A stretch of DNA of 64,000 nt from an uncultured Vampirovibrio sp. Its GTDB lineage: Bacteria; Cyanobacteriota; Vampirovibrionia; Gastranaerophilales; Gastranaerophilaceae. The notes beneath the pieces are model-generated. The model was not told the origin of the DNA, searched no databases, and was given only the letters and a program-made list of their open reading frames with translations. Below, piece by piece: positions 35,550-44,616 of the stretch (positions are counted from its first letter, which is position 1; every line of letters starts with the position of its first letter). Position numbers and translations under genes: made by a program. Location of the stretch: positions 24,004 through 88,003 of the forward strand of contig CAJUAL010000009.1 of the NCBI GenBank assembly GCA_910584405.1, given 5' to 3'.

Positions 35550-36647
35550 ACAATCCTGAATTTGTTTAACAATAGCCTTAACTCCGTCAAATTTTGCAAG
35601 ATTTAATGAGGATTGTTGGATTTGTGCTAACTTTTCAGGATTATTAACAAGTTCCGTAATCAACGGCAAAAGAGTTTCCGCGGTTGTATCAGAATCTTCC
35701 AAATACACCCCAGCTCCGCTTTCAACCATACATTTTGCATTCTTTCGCTGATGATCAGCTGCTGCATAAGGATACGGTACAAATATCGGAGCAATTGCGC
35801 TTGCACAAAGTTCTGAAATACTTAACGACCCCGCACGGGAAATTGCAATATCACAAGCTTTTAAAACAGTTACCATATCTTCAAAATAAGGTCTTACTAT
35901 CAAATTTTTATCAGTCTTATATTCAGGGTAAATTTCATTTAATTGATTTTCAACCTCATTAAAATTTCGTTTTCCGGTCTGGAAAATCACCTGCAAACCG
36001 TATTTTAAAGACAACTCTTTCAAAATCCCGACAGCCGCAGAATTAATCGTCTTAGCCCCCTGCGAACCGCCCATTATACAAAGTGTTAACCTATCTTCCA
36101 GTCCCAAATCTTGTCTTGCCTGAGATTTTGTTAATGTGGAAAACTTTTCGCGTATAGGATTCCCGTTAACAACACAATTAGGATTATTTAGCTTACTTTT
36201 TGCAGTTTCAAAAGCGACAGAAACACTTTTTGCAAACGGCGCTAATTTTCTTGTTACAAGCCCCGGATTTGCATCACAATCATGCAACACAAACGGAACT
36301 TTCATAAAAGCACCTGCCAATACAACGGGAGCTGAGACATAACCGCCCGTGCCAAAAATAACATCCGGTTTATATTTGTGAATATATTTACAGCATTTTA
36401 ACCACGCAAACATCATCTTAAACGACCACTTTACGAACCCAAAGCTGAGTTTTCTCGGCATTCCTGAAGATTTTACGGGCAAAAACTCATAATCTTTATC
36501 TTTAACAATTGAAGCTTCTAAATTGTCAGGATTACCGACATAATAAATCTTTTCGGTATCTTCAAGCGCTAAAAGTTCATCGGCTACAGCAACCGCAGGG
36601 TAAATATGACCACCTGTACCTCCGCCTGTTATAAAATATTTACGCAT
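35541..36647 (-). CDS. murG: UDP-GlcNAc:lipid I N-acetylglucosaminyltransferase MurG
   Basis: Makes lipid II on the cytoplasmic membrane face. 368 aa, family length. N-terminal GGGTGGHIYPAVAVADEL is the G-loop that binds lipid I. The GGYVSAPVVLAGA loop is near 107-119, GGSQGAKTIN near 193-202, and the UDP-GlcNAc site has the ISRAGSLSISELCASAIAPIFVPYP region (272-296). It overlaps the end of ftsW by 8 nt and is the last gene of the murF-mraY-murD-ftsW-murG block. Confidence 0.96.
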   Translation of the reverse strand: MRKYFITGGGTGGHIYPAVAVADELLALEDTEKIYYVGNPDNLEASIVKDKDYEFLPVKSSGMPRKLSFGFVKWSFKMMFAWLKCCKYIHKYKPDVIFGTGGYVSAPVVLAGAFMKVPFVLHDCDANPGLVTRKLAPFAKSVSVAFETAKSKLNNPNCVVNGNPIREKFSTLTKSQARQDLGLEDRLTLCIMGGSQGAKTINSAAVGILKELSLKYGLQVIFQTGKRNFNEVENQLNEIYPEYKTDKNLIVRPYFEDMVTVLKACDIAISRAGSLSISELCASAIAPIFVPYPYAAADHQRKNAKCMVESGAGVYLEDSDTTAETLLPLITELVNNPEKLAQIQQSSLNLAKFDGVKAIVKQIQDCLS

Positions 36648-37845
36648 TAACTTCCTCCGCTCTGATTCTTTTAATCCTTTGTTTAGAAATATTTAACAAC
36701 ACCCCTACCATTGCAAGCGAAACAATAATTGAGGTTCCGCCATAGCTTATAAACGGCAAGGTAACACCTGTTACTGGCATAAACGAACTTGCAACAGACA
36801 TATTCAAAAACGCCTGAAATCCGAATATGAAAGTAATACCTACAGCCAGAAGTTTTCCGTACATATCAGGACAGCGTTTTGCAATTCTCAATCCTCTGTG
36901 AACAAGCGCCACAAACAATCCTACAACAAAGAAGCAACCTAAAAATCCAAATTCTTCCGCGATAATTGCAAAAATAAAGTCCGTATGACATTCAGGCAAA
37001 TACGCAAGCTTTTGGATTGAACCGCCATAACCTGCTCCACTAAAACCGCCTGAGGCAAACGCTATTAACGATTGAATAATATTATAACCTTTTCCCTGCG
37101 CATCACTTCCCGGATTCAGCCAGATATTTATTCTGTCCATTTGGTAGCCGTGTAAAAGCTTTGGAAGCATAGTTAAAATACCTAACCCCATAACACCCGA
37201 ACCTATCCATATCGGAAGCCAAGGACCACGAGCGCAGATATAAAGAGCAAGCGTTGTCATACAAAGAATAATTGCCATACTTAAGTTTGGTTGTTTCAAA
37301 ATCAGTAAAAGAATTACCCCCATTGGAATAACAACATTTGTCAGATTTTTTGTAAAAACATTTAAATCAACTTTGTCTTTAAACATACTTGCTATAACCA
37401 TGCAAAACAACGGTTTTGCAAGCTCAGACGGCTGCAACTGCATAAACCCGAGATTAATCCACCTTTTTGCACCGTTAATAACAACCCCCAGCGAAGTAAA
37501 CTGTAATATAAACAGCAATATGATTACTGTCCACATAAATTTATTATTATACTTTTCCAGTTTTTTATAATCAAAACGGGCAAAAAATCCCATAGCAAAA
37601 AATCCGACACCCGCATAAATTACCTGCTTCACAAGAAAAGTTACAAGGTTAACGCCTTCTCTCATACACTTTGGAGCAGTTGCCGAAAATATTGCCAAAA
37701 ACCCGATTATTACAAGGAATGCAACAATTACAATCAACGAATGATCGGGAGGTGAAAGTATGACATCAGAAGGTCTTCTTTTTCTGCGTCGTTCTTTACG
37801 TTCTCTTTCTAGTCTTTGTGGTGATTTATACTCGCGATAAGACAT
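36640..37845 (-). CDS. ftsW: Lipid II polymerase/division protein FtsW (SEDS family)
   Basis: Polytopic peptidoglycan glycosyltransferase of the divisome, about 400 aa from ATG 37845 (MSYREYKSPQRLERERKER). Ten hydrophobic segments follow a strongly basic N-terminus. SEDS motifs: GAKRWINLGFMQLQPSELAKP, NPGSDAQGKGYNIIQSLIAFASGG, AIIAEEFGFLGC, and the C-terminal MPVTGVTLPFISYGGTSI. An upstream ATG 37875 is possible; both lie inside the 3' end of murD. RodA is the close relative, but position in the mur cluster favours FtsW. Confidence 0.93.
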   Translation of the reverse strand: MSYREYKSPQRLERERKERRRKRRPSDVILSPPDHSLIVIVAFLVIIGFLAIFSATAPKCMREGVNLVTFLVKQVIYAGVGFFAMGFFARFDYKKLEKYNNKFMWTVIILLFILQFTSLGVVINGAKRWINLGFMQLQPSELAKPLFCMVIASMFKDKVDLNVFTKNLTNVVIPMGVILLLILKQPNLSMAIILCMTTLALYICARGPWLPIWIGSGVMGLGILTMLPKLLHGYQMDRINIWLNPGSDAQGKGYNIIQSLIAFASGGFSGAGYGGSIQKLAYLPECHTDFIFAIIAEEFGFLGCFFVVGLFVALVHRGLRIAKRCPDMYGKLLAVGITFIFGFQAFLNMSVASSFMPVTGVTLPFISYGGTSIIVSLAMVGVLLNISKQRIKRIRAEEVNA

Positions 37846-39163
37846 ATTCTCTGAAAATATCCCCTCTTTGTTCATATCCCGTAAACATATCAAAACTTGC
37901 ACAAGCAGGTGACAATAATACAACATCAGGGTTTAAGCTTGCCCCTCTATCAATTGCATCTTGCATTGTTTTTTCTCTTATAATATTATCAAACCCGTTT
38001 TTTCTAAGCTCAGCTTCAAATCTTTCGGTCGCTTCACCGATTAAGATAACCGTTTTTATATGATTTTTTACAGATTCACAGAACTCTGTTAAATCCGTAT
38101 TTTTATCACGACCACCCGCAATCAAAGCTACATCAGTGTTATTAAACGAATTAATTGCAACAATTGAAGCCTCAGGATTTGTCGCTTTTGAATCATTATA
38201 ATAAGTAATTCCGTCTTTTTCCAAGATTTTTTCTAACCTGTGCGGCGGAGCTTTAAATTCAATTATTGCTTGCTTTATAGTTTCATTATCAAGTCCTGCA
38301 AGTTTAGCACAAATTATACCGCACATAATATTTTGGTAATTGTGTTCTCCGATAATCGGACAATCTTTCAGCGCAACAATCGGCTCTACAACCCCGTTTT
38401 GCTTAAAAACAATCTCATTATTTTCAACATAACAGCAATTATCTCCGATATTATCAGCAAACATAAAGACTGTTCCGGCAACTTTCTTAGAAAAATCTAA
38501 AAGTTTTTCGTCCTTAGCGTTCAAAACACTATAAGGAGCGGTTTGCGCACCTGTAAATATTTTAGCCTTTGCATTAAAATAATTTTCCAAACCCTGATGC
38601 CAATCAATATGATCAGGAGTAAAATTTGTCCAAACGGACACAAAAGCCTTTAGTGTCGGACTCATTTCAAGTTGAAACGAACTTGCTTCACAAACAAAAT
38701 AATCTAACCCGTCATCAACCATATCACAAGGAGGCTGACCGATATTTCCGCAAGCCCTAACTTTTAGTTTTTTACTCAAAATATGCTCGGTTAAAGCTGT
38801 TGTTGTAGTTTTTCCGTTAGTACCCGTAATAATTATAAACGGAGTTTTTGAATTTTTATATGCAAGCTCAAGTTCAGAAATTACAGGAATATTTAAAGCA
38901 TTTAATTTTTGCATAATCTCGCTGTGCGGAGGAATCCCCGGACTTGTCACGGCAAACTCAGAACCCTTAATAAATTCCTCACTGTGCCCGCCAAATTCAA
39001 CATGAATCCCTAAAGCTTCAAGCTCTGCAACATTATCTTTATTTACCTCAGTTTTACCCTCTGTTAAAAAAACATCTGCGCCGCGTTTTTTAGCTAACTT
39101 CGCAGCCGCAATCCCGCTTTTTGATAAGCCTAAAACTAAAACTTTCTGATTTTTTAAATCCAT
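37826..39163 (-). CDS. murD: UDP-N-acetylmuramoylalanine-D-glutamate ligase
   Basis: Adds D-Glu to UDP-MurNAc-Ala. 445 aa. N-terminal Rossmann-like domain VLVLGLSKSGIAAAKLAKKRG; the central ATPase motif is ITGTNGKTTTTALTEH (about 112-127); NFTPDHIDWH (about 178-187); the NDSKATNPEASI loop (about 293-304); and AGGRDKNTDL (about 320-329) with a C-terminal LLSPACASFDMF. The ends overlap or abut the neighbours (mraY stop at 39163, ftsW start), indicating one transcript. Confidence 0.97.
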   Translation of the reverse strand: MDLKNQKVLVLGLSKSGIAAAKLAKKRGADVFLTEGKTEVNKDNVAELEALGIHVEFGGHSEEFIKGSEFAVTSPGIPPHSEIMQKLNALNIPVISELELAYKNSKTPFIIITGTNGKTTTTALTEHILSKKLKVRACGNIGQPPCDMVDDGLDYFVCEASSFQLEMSPTLKAFVSVWTNFTPDHIDWHQGLENYFNAKAKIFTGAQTAPYSVLNAKDEKLLDFSKKVAGTVFMFADNIGDNCCYVENNEIVFKQNGVVEPIVALKDCPIIGEHNYQNIMCGIICAKLAGLDNETIKQAIIEFKAPPHRLEKILEKDGITYYNDSKATNPEASIVAINSFNNTDVALIAGGRDKNTDLTEFCESVKNHIKTVILIGEATERFEAELRKNGFDNIIREKTMQDAIDRGASLNPDVVLLSPACASFDMFTGYEQRGDIFREYVLSRV

Positions 39164-40143
39164 TACAAAATACCTCTGCTGAACAATTCAAATAAAACTA
39201 CAGCAACAATTGATAAAACAAGTGAAACTGATGAAAATACAGTAACAACTTTCTTCTCATTCCACCCTAAAAGTTCAAAATGGTGATGAATAGGCGCCAT
39301 TTTAAAAACTCTTTTACCTGTTGTTTTAAAACTTGTAACCTGAATAATTACCGATAAAGTTTCAACTACAAAAACACCGCCGAGAAAGATTAAAAGAAAT
39401 TCAAATTTACCTAAAACAGCCAAAGTTCCGAGTAAACCGCCAATCGCAAGAGAACCCGTATCTCCCATAAACACTTCGGCTTTCGGTTTGTTAAACTTTA
39501 AAAATCCTAATAAAGAACCCGCAACCGCAGCTGCGATAATTGCCAATTCAGTTTCACCCATAGATAAAGAAATTATCGCACAGGCAATAAAAGCCGGAAC
39601 TCCGCATCCTGCTGCCAAACCGTCTAATCCGTCGGTTAAATTGTAAGCGTTTGACGCACCCGTTATCACAAACACGGCAAAAAACGGATATAACCATTTT
39701 AAATCAATAGCCCAATTTCCGATAGAAAACAAAGTTGCACTGGGATTAGTTATTATTAAAAACAATGTCGGTAAAAGCGCAATCGCAATTTGTCTGAAAA
39801 GCTTTCCGCGCGGGGTTAAACCGTCATTACCTTTACCTTTTATTTTAATATAATCATCCTGAAACCCTGCAAAAGTATAAAATACAAGCGTCATTATCGT
39901 AATCAGAGCAGTTGTACTCATTTTTTGAGCAAGAGATAACGCGGTAACAGATGCCATAATAATAGCCGCGATAATAAAAACACCGCCTGTTGTAGGGGTA
40001 CCCTGTTTTTTAGCATGACTTTCGGGCGCCAATTCTTTAACATACTGCCCGATCATTTTCTTTTTTAACATATCAATATAAGGTACGCCAAAAAGCATAC
40101 ACAGAACCATTCCCAACAAGAACGCTATTGTTATCATTATCAT
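39163..40143 (-). CDS. mraY: Phospho-N-acetylmuramoyl-pentapeptide transferase
   Basis: Membrane enzyme forming lipid I. 326 aa, about ten helices. Motifs: KKQGTPTTGGVFII (about 45-58), DDYIKIKGKGNDGLTPRGK (catalytic Asp pair region, about 94-112), NAYNLTDGLDGLAAG (about 170-184), AEVFMGDTGSLAIGG (about 227-241) and the MAPIHHHFELLGW loop (about 286-298). ATGA overlap with murF stop sets the start at 40143, although an ATG two codons later is possible. Confidence 0.97.
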   Translation of the reverse strand: MIMITIAFLLGMVLCMLFGVPYIDMLKKKMIGQYVKELAPESHAKKQGTPTTGGVFIIAAIIMASVTALSLAQKMSTTALITIMTLVFYTFAGFQDDYIKIKGKGNDGLTPRGKLFRQIAIALLPTLFLIITNPSATLFSIGNWAIDLKWLYPFFAVFVITGASNAYNLTDGLDGLAAGCGVPAFIACAIISLSMGETELAIIAAAVAGSLLGFLKFNKPKAEVFMGDTGSLAIGGLLGTLAVLGKFEFLLIFLGGVFVVETLSVIIQVTSFKTTGKRVFKMAPIHHHFELLGWNEKKVVTVFSSVSLVLSIVAVVLFELFSRGIL

Positions 40144-41492
40144 AGTTTACATATCCCTCTTTTTACCGACTCTAAAATCTCTTCAAACTTCATTGAACGT
40201 GAAGCCTTTAAAAATATTGTATTACCCTTATCAAGGTTTTCAAGAATGTAACAGGAAACCTCTTGATTTGTATTAAATGTTTTAACCTCAAACCCATGAG
40301 CTAAAAGTACTTTCCCAATTTCTCGCGCCAAATTTCCGACAGTTAAATATTTAACATTTCCATTAACATTTCCATTAACATTTCCATTAACATTTGCAAG
40401 GTATTCTCCAACCTCCCTGTGGTACTCAACCTCATTTTCGCCAAGTTCACCCATATTACCTAAGACAACTACAGGATTTCCATAAAGTTCTACAAATGTT
40501 TTAACAGAAGCCTTCATAGACTCAGGATTAGCATTGTAACTGTCATTTATAAATTTTAAACCCTTAATTTCTTCAACTTCCCAACGTTTTTCTATCGGGT
40601 GGTATGACGCTAAACCTTTGCGAATTTCATCACAAGACATTCCAAGTCTTAGCCCCAACTCAATAGCAGAAAGTGAATTTTCTATATTATAATCACCTTC
40701 AACATTAAGTTCATAAACTTCGCCCTTATAAAGGAATTTTGAGTAAGCCGGAGATTTTTCAAGAATTTCAACATCTTCTATCGAGTAATAAACTTTTTCT
40801 CCGTCAAATTTAACATGTTTTTTAATAATATTCTGATTTAACGCAAGAAATACCCCATTTGGCTTTAACCCTGAAGTAATTTCACATTTTGCGACTGCAA
40901 TATTATCTAAAGACCCCAAACGTCCGACATGAGCAGACCCGGAATTTGTAATAACTGCATAATCAGGGTTCAAATGTCTTGAAATAAGTTCAATCTCACC
41001 TAAACCTCTCATACCCATTTCTACTATAAGAACTTCTGTATCTTCACTCATACCAAATGAGGTCTGGCAAAAACCTATTTCGTTATTGTGATTTGAAAAA
41101 GTCTTATGAGTCTTAAATTTTTGAGAAAGCACGGAATAAATAATTTCTTTTGTCGTGGTTTTCCCTGAACTTCCTGTAACACCAACAACCACAGGCGAAA
41201 CTTTCTTTATATAAAATTGTGCCAACTTCAAATAAGCATCCAATGTATTACCCACCTTTAGCACAAGTTTTGCACTGTCAGAAATCTTATCTGTCGTTGT
41301 AAAATAAGCTTTAATCTGCGGTGAATCAATAAACTTTTCACCATCAAAATTTGCACCCTTTAAGGGTAAATAAATATCAGAAGGTTCAATCGTACGGGTA
41401 TCGGTTGAAATCCTAAACTCTTCATTACCTTTTAATTCGTCTTTTAATACTACAGCTCCCGTTGCCTTAATCAAATCTTGTTTAAACATCAT
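40140..41492 (-). CDS. murF: UDP-MurNAc-tripeptide D-alanyl-D-alanine ligase MurF, with a 12-bp VNTR
   Basis: Adds D-Ala-D-Ala to the peptidoglycan precursor. 450 aa. Walker-type motif VGVTGSSGKTTTKEII (about 103-118), FSNHNNEIGFCQT (about 135-147), MRGLGEI (about 166), and NDSYNANPESMKASV (about 319-333) are standard. In the C-terminal ligase domain (near residue 368-382), a run of NVNG repeats encoded by four 12-bp units is inserted just before KYLTVGNLAREIG. First gene of the local mur block. Confidence 0.96.
   Translation of the reverse strand: MMFKQDLIKATGAVVLKDELKGNEEFRISTDTRTIEPSDIYLPLKGANFDGEKFIDSPQIKAYFTTTDKISDSAKLVLKVGNTLDAYLKLAQFYIKKVSPVVVGVTGSSGKTTTKEIIYSVLSQKFKTHKTFSNHNNEIGFCQTSFGMSEDTEVLIVEMGMRGLGEIELISRHLNPDYAVITNSGSAHVGRLGSLDNIAVAKCEITSGLKPNGVFLALNQNIIKKHVKFDGEKVYYSIEDVEILEKSPAYSKFLYKGEVYELNVEGDYNIENSLSAIELGLRLGMSCDEIRKGLASYHPIEKRWEVEEIKGLKFINDSYNANPESMKASVKTFVELYGNPVVVLGNMGELGENEVEYHREVGEYLANVNGNVNGNVNGNVKYLTVGNLAREIGKVLLAHGFEVKTFNTNQEVSCYILENLDKGNTIFLKASRSMKFEEILESVKRGICKL
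40351..40398 (-). repeat. 12-bp minisatellite inside murF
   Basis: Four head-to-tail units TTAACATTTCCA on the plus strand (the fourth with one mismatch), encoding Asn-Val-Asn-Gly. Unit length is a multiple of three, so copy-number change would keep the frame. Confidence 0.93.
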
Positions 41493-41573
41493 AACTTAAT
41501 AATACTGCAAAAATCAAAGCTAAACAACAAAGTTAATAAATATTAAAACGTATTAAAAGAATGTAAAAACTAC

Positions 41574-41602
41574 TTGACAGGGATTTCAGACTGCGCGATA
41601 AT
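41574..41602 (+). promoter_or_regulatory. Promoter of rplU-rpmA
   Basis: Consensus TTGACA (41574-41579), 17-bp spacer, GATAAT (41597-41602). The leader of about 70 nt contains AACCC..GGGTT complementary segments (41637-41665) that may fold, but I do not recognise a known leader. Confidence 0.85.
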
Positions 41603-41681
41603 ACAGATACGTGATTACTTGGGTCAATCGTTTACAAAACCCCGCAAGGGTTACGAAACCCGCAAATGAAAGGACAAAAAG

Positions 41682-42032
41682 ATGTACGCAATAGTCGAAA
41701 CAGGCGGAAAGCAGTATCAACTTGAAGAAGGTCGCTACGTTGATATCGAATTATTAGAAGGCGAAAAAGATTCAAAAGTAGTTTTTGACAAAATCGTTAT
41801 GATTGTTAACGGTAAAAAATCTAAAGTAGGTCAGCCATACGTAACAGGTGCTTCTGTTGAAGGTAAAATCATGTTACATGACAGAGCTAAAAAAGTTATC
41901 GTTTACAAACAAAGACCTAAAAAAGGTTACAGAAAAAAACAAGGTCACAGACAAGGCTTTACAAGAGTAATGATTTCTAAAATCAGAACTTCTGCTAAAA
42001 AGTCTGCAAGTGAAGAAACAGCTGCAGAATAA
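41682..42032 (+). CDS. rplU: 50S ribosomal protein L21
   Basis: 23S rRNA-binding protein, 116 aa. Starts MYAIVETGGKQYQLEEG, the family N-terminus, and contains KVIVYKQRPKKGYRKKQGHRQ (about 70-89), the conserved basic segment. The tail after about residue 103 is Ser/Ala/Glu-rich. SD AAAGGA precedes ATG. rpmA follows 49 nt downstream as in most bacteria. Confidence 0.96.
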   Translation: MYAIVETGGKQYQLEEGRYVDIELLEGEKDSKVVFDKIVMIVNGKKSKVGQPYVTGASVEGKIMLHDRAKKVIVYKQRPKKGYRKKQGHRQGFTRVMISKIRTSAKKSASEETAAE

Positions 42033-42081
42033 TAAGCAGCCTAATATCGTTAAAGTACAAGTAAAAAGGAGAAAATGAAAA

Positions 42082-42336
42082 ATGGCACATAAGAAAGGTA
42101 TGGGATCTACCCGTAACGGCCGCGACTCCGAAGCGAAGCGTTTAGGCGTTAAAAAATTCGGCGGCGAAGTTGTTAAAGCTGGTAACATCCTTGTTAGACA
42201 AAGAGGAACAAAAATTCACCCGGGTAACAATGTAGGTATCGGTTCTGATGATACTTTATTTGCATTGATTGACGGTACTGTTAAATTTGAACCTCACAGA
42301 CGTGACAGAAAACAAGTTAGTGTTTACGCTGTATAG
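42082..42336 (+). CDS. rpmA: 50S ribosomal protein L27
   Basis: Located at the peptidyl-transferase centre. 84 aa; starts MAHKKGMGSTRNGRDSEAKR directly, so the protein lacks the cleavable N-terminal extension found in Firmicutes. GGEVVKAGNILVRQRGTK and HPGNNVGIGSDDTLFAL complete the family pattern. SD AAGGAG upstream, terminator downstream. Confidence 0.97.
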   Translation: MAHKKGMGSTRNGRDSEAKRLGVKKFGGEVVKAGNILVRQRGTKIHPGNNVGIGSDDTLFALIDGTVKFEPHRRDRKQVSVYAV

Positions 42337-42352
42337 TCAAAATTTTAAACAA

Positions 42353-42390
42353 AAAGTCGAGCTTGAAATTTATCAGGCTCGACTTTTTTA
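42353..42390 (+). terminator. Terminator of rplU-rpmA
   Basis: A 14-bp hairpin (AAAGTCGAGCTTGA / TCAGGCTCGACTTT, loop AATTTA) followed by T run, 16 nt after the rpmA stop. Confidence 0.92.
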
Positions 42391-42406
42391 TGTATATGGA
42401 CACTAA

Positions 42407-42718
42407 CTAAGCTTCTGAATATGCCATTTCAGGCTTATCTAAAACTGCATCTAAATGTTTCATAGACTCATACTCTGCATCTGTCGGATTTAACTGAGCA
42501 AAACCGCCTTTTGGATAAGTTGGAGGCTCAAAATTAAACTGAGCCATTAACTCACTGAATCTTGAATTTGTAGAAATCAAAGCTGTAGAATTACTGTCAG
42601 CAAAACCATCTCCAAATGTACTGTTTACAGTTAACTGAGAAAGGTTTTTTATTCCTGTTAAGTTAATCTTAAAATTATTGTTAATAATACTTGGTCCGTC
42701 AACTCTGCCATTTGTCAT
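42407..42718 (-). CDS. Unrecognised 103-aa protein
   Basis: Soluble, Asn/Ser/Thr-rich, no signal peptide or membrane segment. Contains NFKINLTGIKNLSQLTVNS (about 15-33) and a C-terminal NPTDAEYESMKHLDAVLDK helix. Convergent with rpmA and separated from it by the terminator. No family recognised. Confidence 0.6.
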   Translation of the reverse strand: MTNGRVDGPSIINNNFKINLTGIKNLSQLTVNSTFGDGFADSNSTALISTNSRFSELMAQFNFEPPTYPKGGFAQLNPTDAEYESMKHLDAVLDKPEMAYSEA

Positions 42719-42805
42719 AATATGCTCTCCGTTATTACTCTCTATATTTTAATAAAGTATTTTAAAAAAGCATTATTTCAAAAAAGGATTAGAATGTTAC
42801 ATAAC

Positions 42806-43051
42806 TTAATCTAATAATTCATATAAAGTTGATGATTCCTGAATACTAACGTTACCTGTCGGTACTTTTAGAACTTTTGCCTTAACAGTACGATTTGCAT
42901 ATTCAATTGTGATAATATCATTTTCTTTAATTTGTTTAGCCGGTTTTGCGGGGTTATCATTAATAAAAACCCTACCCATATCTGAAACTTCGTTCGCAAC
43001 AGTACGTCGTTTTATTAATCTTGATACTTTTAAAAACTTATCTAATCTCAT
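42806..43051 (-). CDS. S4-domain RNA-binding protein (RqcP/YabO-like)
   Basis: 81 aa consisting of one S4 domain: MRLDKFLKVSRLIKRRTVANE, then GRVFINDNPAKPAKQIKENDIITIEYANR. This matches the small heat-shock/ribosome-quality-control proteins Hsp15 and RqcP, which bind 50S-peptidyl-tRNA complexes; with no other domain the RqcP/YabO type is most likely. Divergent from the metallophosphoesterase gene. Confidence 0.88.
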   Translation of the reverse strand: MRLDKFLKVSRLIKRRTVANEVSDMGRVFINDNPAKPAKQIKENDIITIEYANRTVKAKVLKVPTGNVSIQESSTLYELLD

Positions 43052-43106
43052 AATACTTACATTTTAGCACATATTTTAATTTTATGATATAATTTTAACT
43101 GGGAGA

Positions 43107-43955
43107 ATGAAGTTTTTTATGAGAAAATTTATACTATTGATTGTCGGATTGTTTATGAGTTTAGCAGTTTCAAGCTGTAAGGCTTTGGCTGATAATATTA
43201 AGTTTGCACAAGTCACAGATGTTCACCTGTCAGCAAACTCGCAATACTCAATAAACACTCTCAAATCAGCAATTGATGATATAAATTCTCAGCCCGAAAT
43301 CTCCTTTGTAGTATTCACAGGCGATAACATAAGTAACCCTAAAGAAGAAAACCTTAAAATCTTTGCTAAAGAAGTAAAAAGGTTAAAAATTCCATACTAC
43401 GTTGCGGTTGGGAATCATGATGTATATAAATCAGGAGGATTATCAAAAGTTAAATACTACGAAATCCTGCACGAGGCTAATCCTTTTTACCTGCAAAATA
43501 AACCAAATTACAAATTCAGACAAAGCGGATTCATATTCTTAATAGTTGACGGAGCAAAAGAAATTATCCCGGGTTCTATCGGTTATTACAGAGAAGATAC
43601 TTTAAAATGGCTGGAAAAAGAATTAGCTAAATATGATAAAAAGAAAAAACAAGTCGTTATCTTACAGCATTTCCCGATAGAATATCCGCAAGGCGTTGAA
43701 TCTTCATTACGCACACACAAAACTTACAAAGTTGAAAATTATAGAAAAATACTATCTGAATATCACAATGTTTTAGCAGTAATTTCAGGACACTTCCACG
43801 TAAATTCCGAAAATATGAATGACGGAGTTTATCATATTTCAAGTCCTTCATTATTATCAGCACCAAATTCTTACAAAATCATTGATATTGTAACAACAAA
43901 AGAATTTTCACCAATAATTTATACAAGACTGAAAGAATTTGAAGTAAAAGAATAA
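43107..43955 (+). CDS. Exported calcineurin-type metallophosphoesterase, probable lipoprotein
   Basis: 282 aa. The N-terminal hydrophobic signal ends VSSC, a lipobox, so it may be lipid-anchored; ATG 43107 or 43119 could start it. Metal motifs: QVTDVHLS (about 36-43), FTGDNISNP (about 70-78), VGNHDVY (about 103-109), LQHFPIEYP (about 187) and ISGHFHVNSE (about 221-230), the full dinuclear-site set. It probably hydrolyses a phosphoester in the periplasm; the substrate is unknown. Confidence 0.85.
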   Translation: MKFFMRKFILLIVGLFMSLAVSSCKALADNIKFAQVTDVHLSANSQYSINTLKSAIDDINSQPEISFVVFTGDNISNPKEENLKIFAKEVKRLKIPYYVAVGNHDVYKSGGLSKVKYYEILHEANPFYLQNKPNYKFRQSGFIFLIVDGAKEIIPGSIGYYREDTLKWLEKELAKYDKKKKQVVILQHFPIEYPQGVESSLRTHKTYKVENYRKILSEYHNVLAVISGHFHVNSENMNDGVYHISSPSLLSAPNSYKIIDIVTTKEFSPIIYTRLKEFEVKE

Positions 43956-43958
43956 GAC

Positions 43959-44273
43959 CTATTTAGGCAAATTCTTTATAAATTTCACAATCCCGTTTTT
44001 CACATTTTTACCAAATAAAAGCAAAGTGGAAACACCGATTATACCGGTCAGATATTTTAAAATTTTTGGAATACCGCCCTTTTTAGGTTCAGGAGCCTTT
44101 TTAAGTCTGGTATACGTATCTTGGTGAATTTCATCATACATCTTTTTAGCATCAATTTTTGAGTAATAAGAATGCTTATTAATAACATCAGGCGCATCAA
44201 TTACACCCACAAGGGTTTTCGTGCCGTAATGCATATTTTTATTTGCCAAAAGTTCAAGATTTCCTTCTACCAT
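43959..44273 (-). CDS. Unrecognised 104-aa protein with C-terminal membrane segment
   Basis: Polar N-terminal part (about 1-70) with MYDEIHQDTYTRLKKAPEPKKGG before a single hydrophobic segment ILKYLTGIIGVSTLLLFG (about 72-89) and a Lys-rich tail, the layout of a tail-anchored membrane protein. No clear SD before ATG 44273. Convergent with the metallophosphoesterase (3-nt gap). Confidence 0.6.
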   Translation of the reverse strand: MVEGNLELLANKNMHYGTKTLVGVIDAPDVINKHSYYSKIDAKKMYDEIHQDTYTRLKKAPEPKKGGIPKILKYLTGIIGVSTLLLFGKNVKNGIVKFIKNLPK

Positions 44274-44339
44274 ATATTAATTAAAACACGTTTTAATAAA
44301 AAATTGCCGTTATAATGTATATTTTTGTAAAATTTTTAC

Positions 44340-44368
44340 TTGATTTTTTCTTACCTTTCAGCTATATT
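44340..44368 (+). promoter_or_regulatory. Promoter of rplJ-rplL
   Basis: TTGATT (44340-44345), 17-bp spacer, TATATT (44363-44368); the L10 leader begins about 10 nt downstream. This sits within the only gene-free stretch over 300 bp (44274-44616), otherwise taken up by the leader and an attenuator-like hairpin. Confidence 0.7.
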
Positions 44369-44378
44369 AAACTTACAG

Positions 44379-44470
44379 CCGTAGACAATTAGCGGGTGAC
44401 AGGTGAAAAGGGAACACCCGATTATAATTAGAAACACCTGAACCCTTAATAATCCAGCTAATCGAGGTTA
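44379..44470 (+). promoter_or_regulatory. Ribosomal protein L10 leader
   Basis: The strands CCGUAGACAAUUAGC (44379-44393) and GCUAAUCGAGGUUACA (44457-44472) are the two conserved sides of the L10 leader, pairing through AUUAGC/GCUAAU with the purine-rich kink-turn flank. Inside, GGGU..CAGGUG pairs with CACCUG..ACCC. The L10(L12)4 complex binds this element to repress its own operon in other bacteria. Confidence 0.85.
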
Positions 44471-44520
44471 CACCAGAAATGTAAATAGTTTTATATTGAT
44501 TTGTGTAAGATTTTGCGGCT

Positions 44521-44555
44521 AAACTAGAAAAGCAAAGTCTTTTTTAGTTTTTAAC
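44521..44555 (+). terminator. Attenuator-like hairpin in the rplJ leader
   Basis: AAACTAGAAAAG (44521-44532), loop CAAAGT, CTTTTTTAGTTT (44539-44550; one G-U pair), then TT. It lies between the L10 leader and rplJ. In Bacillus rplJL is controlled by attenuation in this position; the U tail here is short, so efficiency is uncertain. Confidence 0.5.
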
Positions 44556-44616
44556 AAGGTCGATAACATTAAATGATTGTACTAAAACAATCACAGTAAA
44601 ATCAAAGGAGCTAAAA

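Noticed and set aside
40351..40398. CRISPR-like short repeats
   Set aside because: Units are 12 bp with no spacers and lie in frame inside murF.
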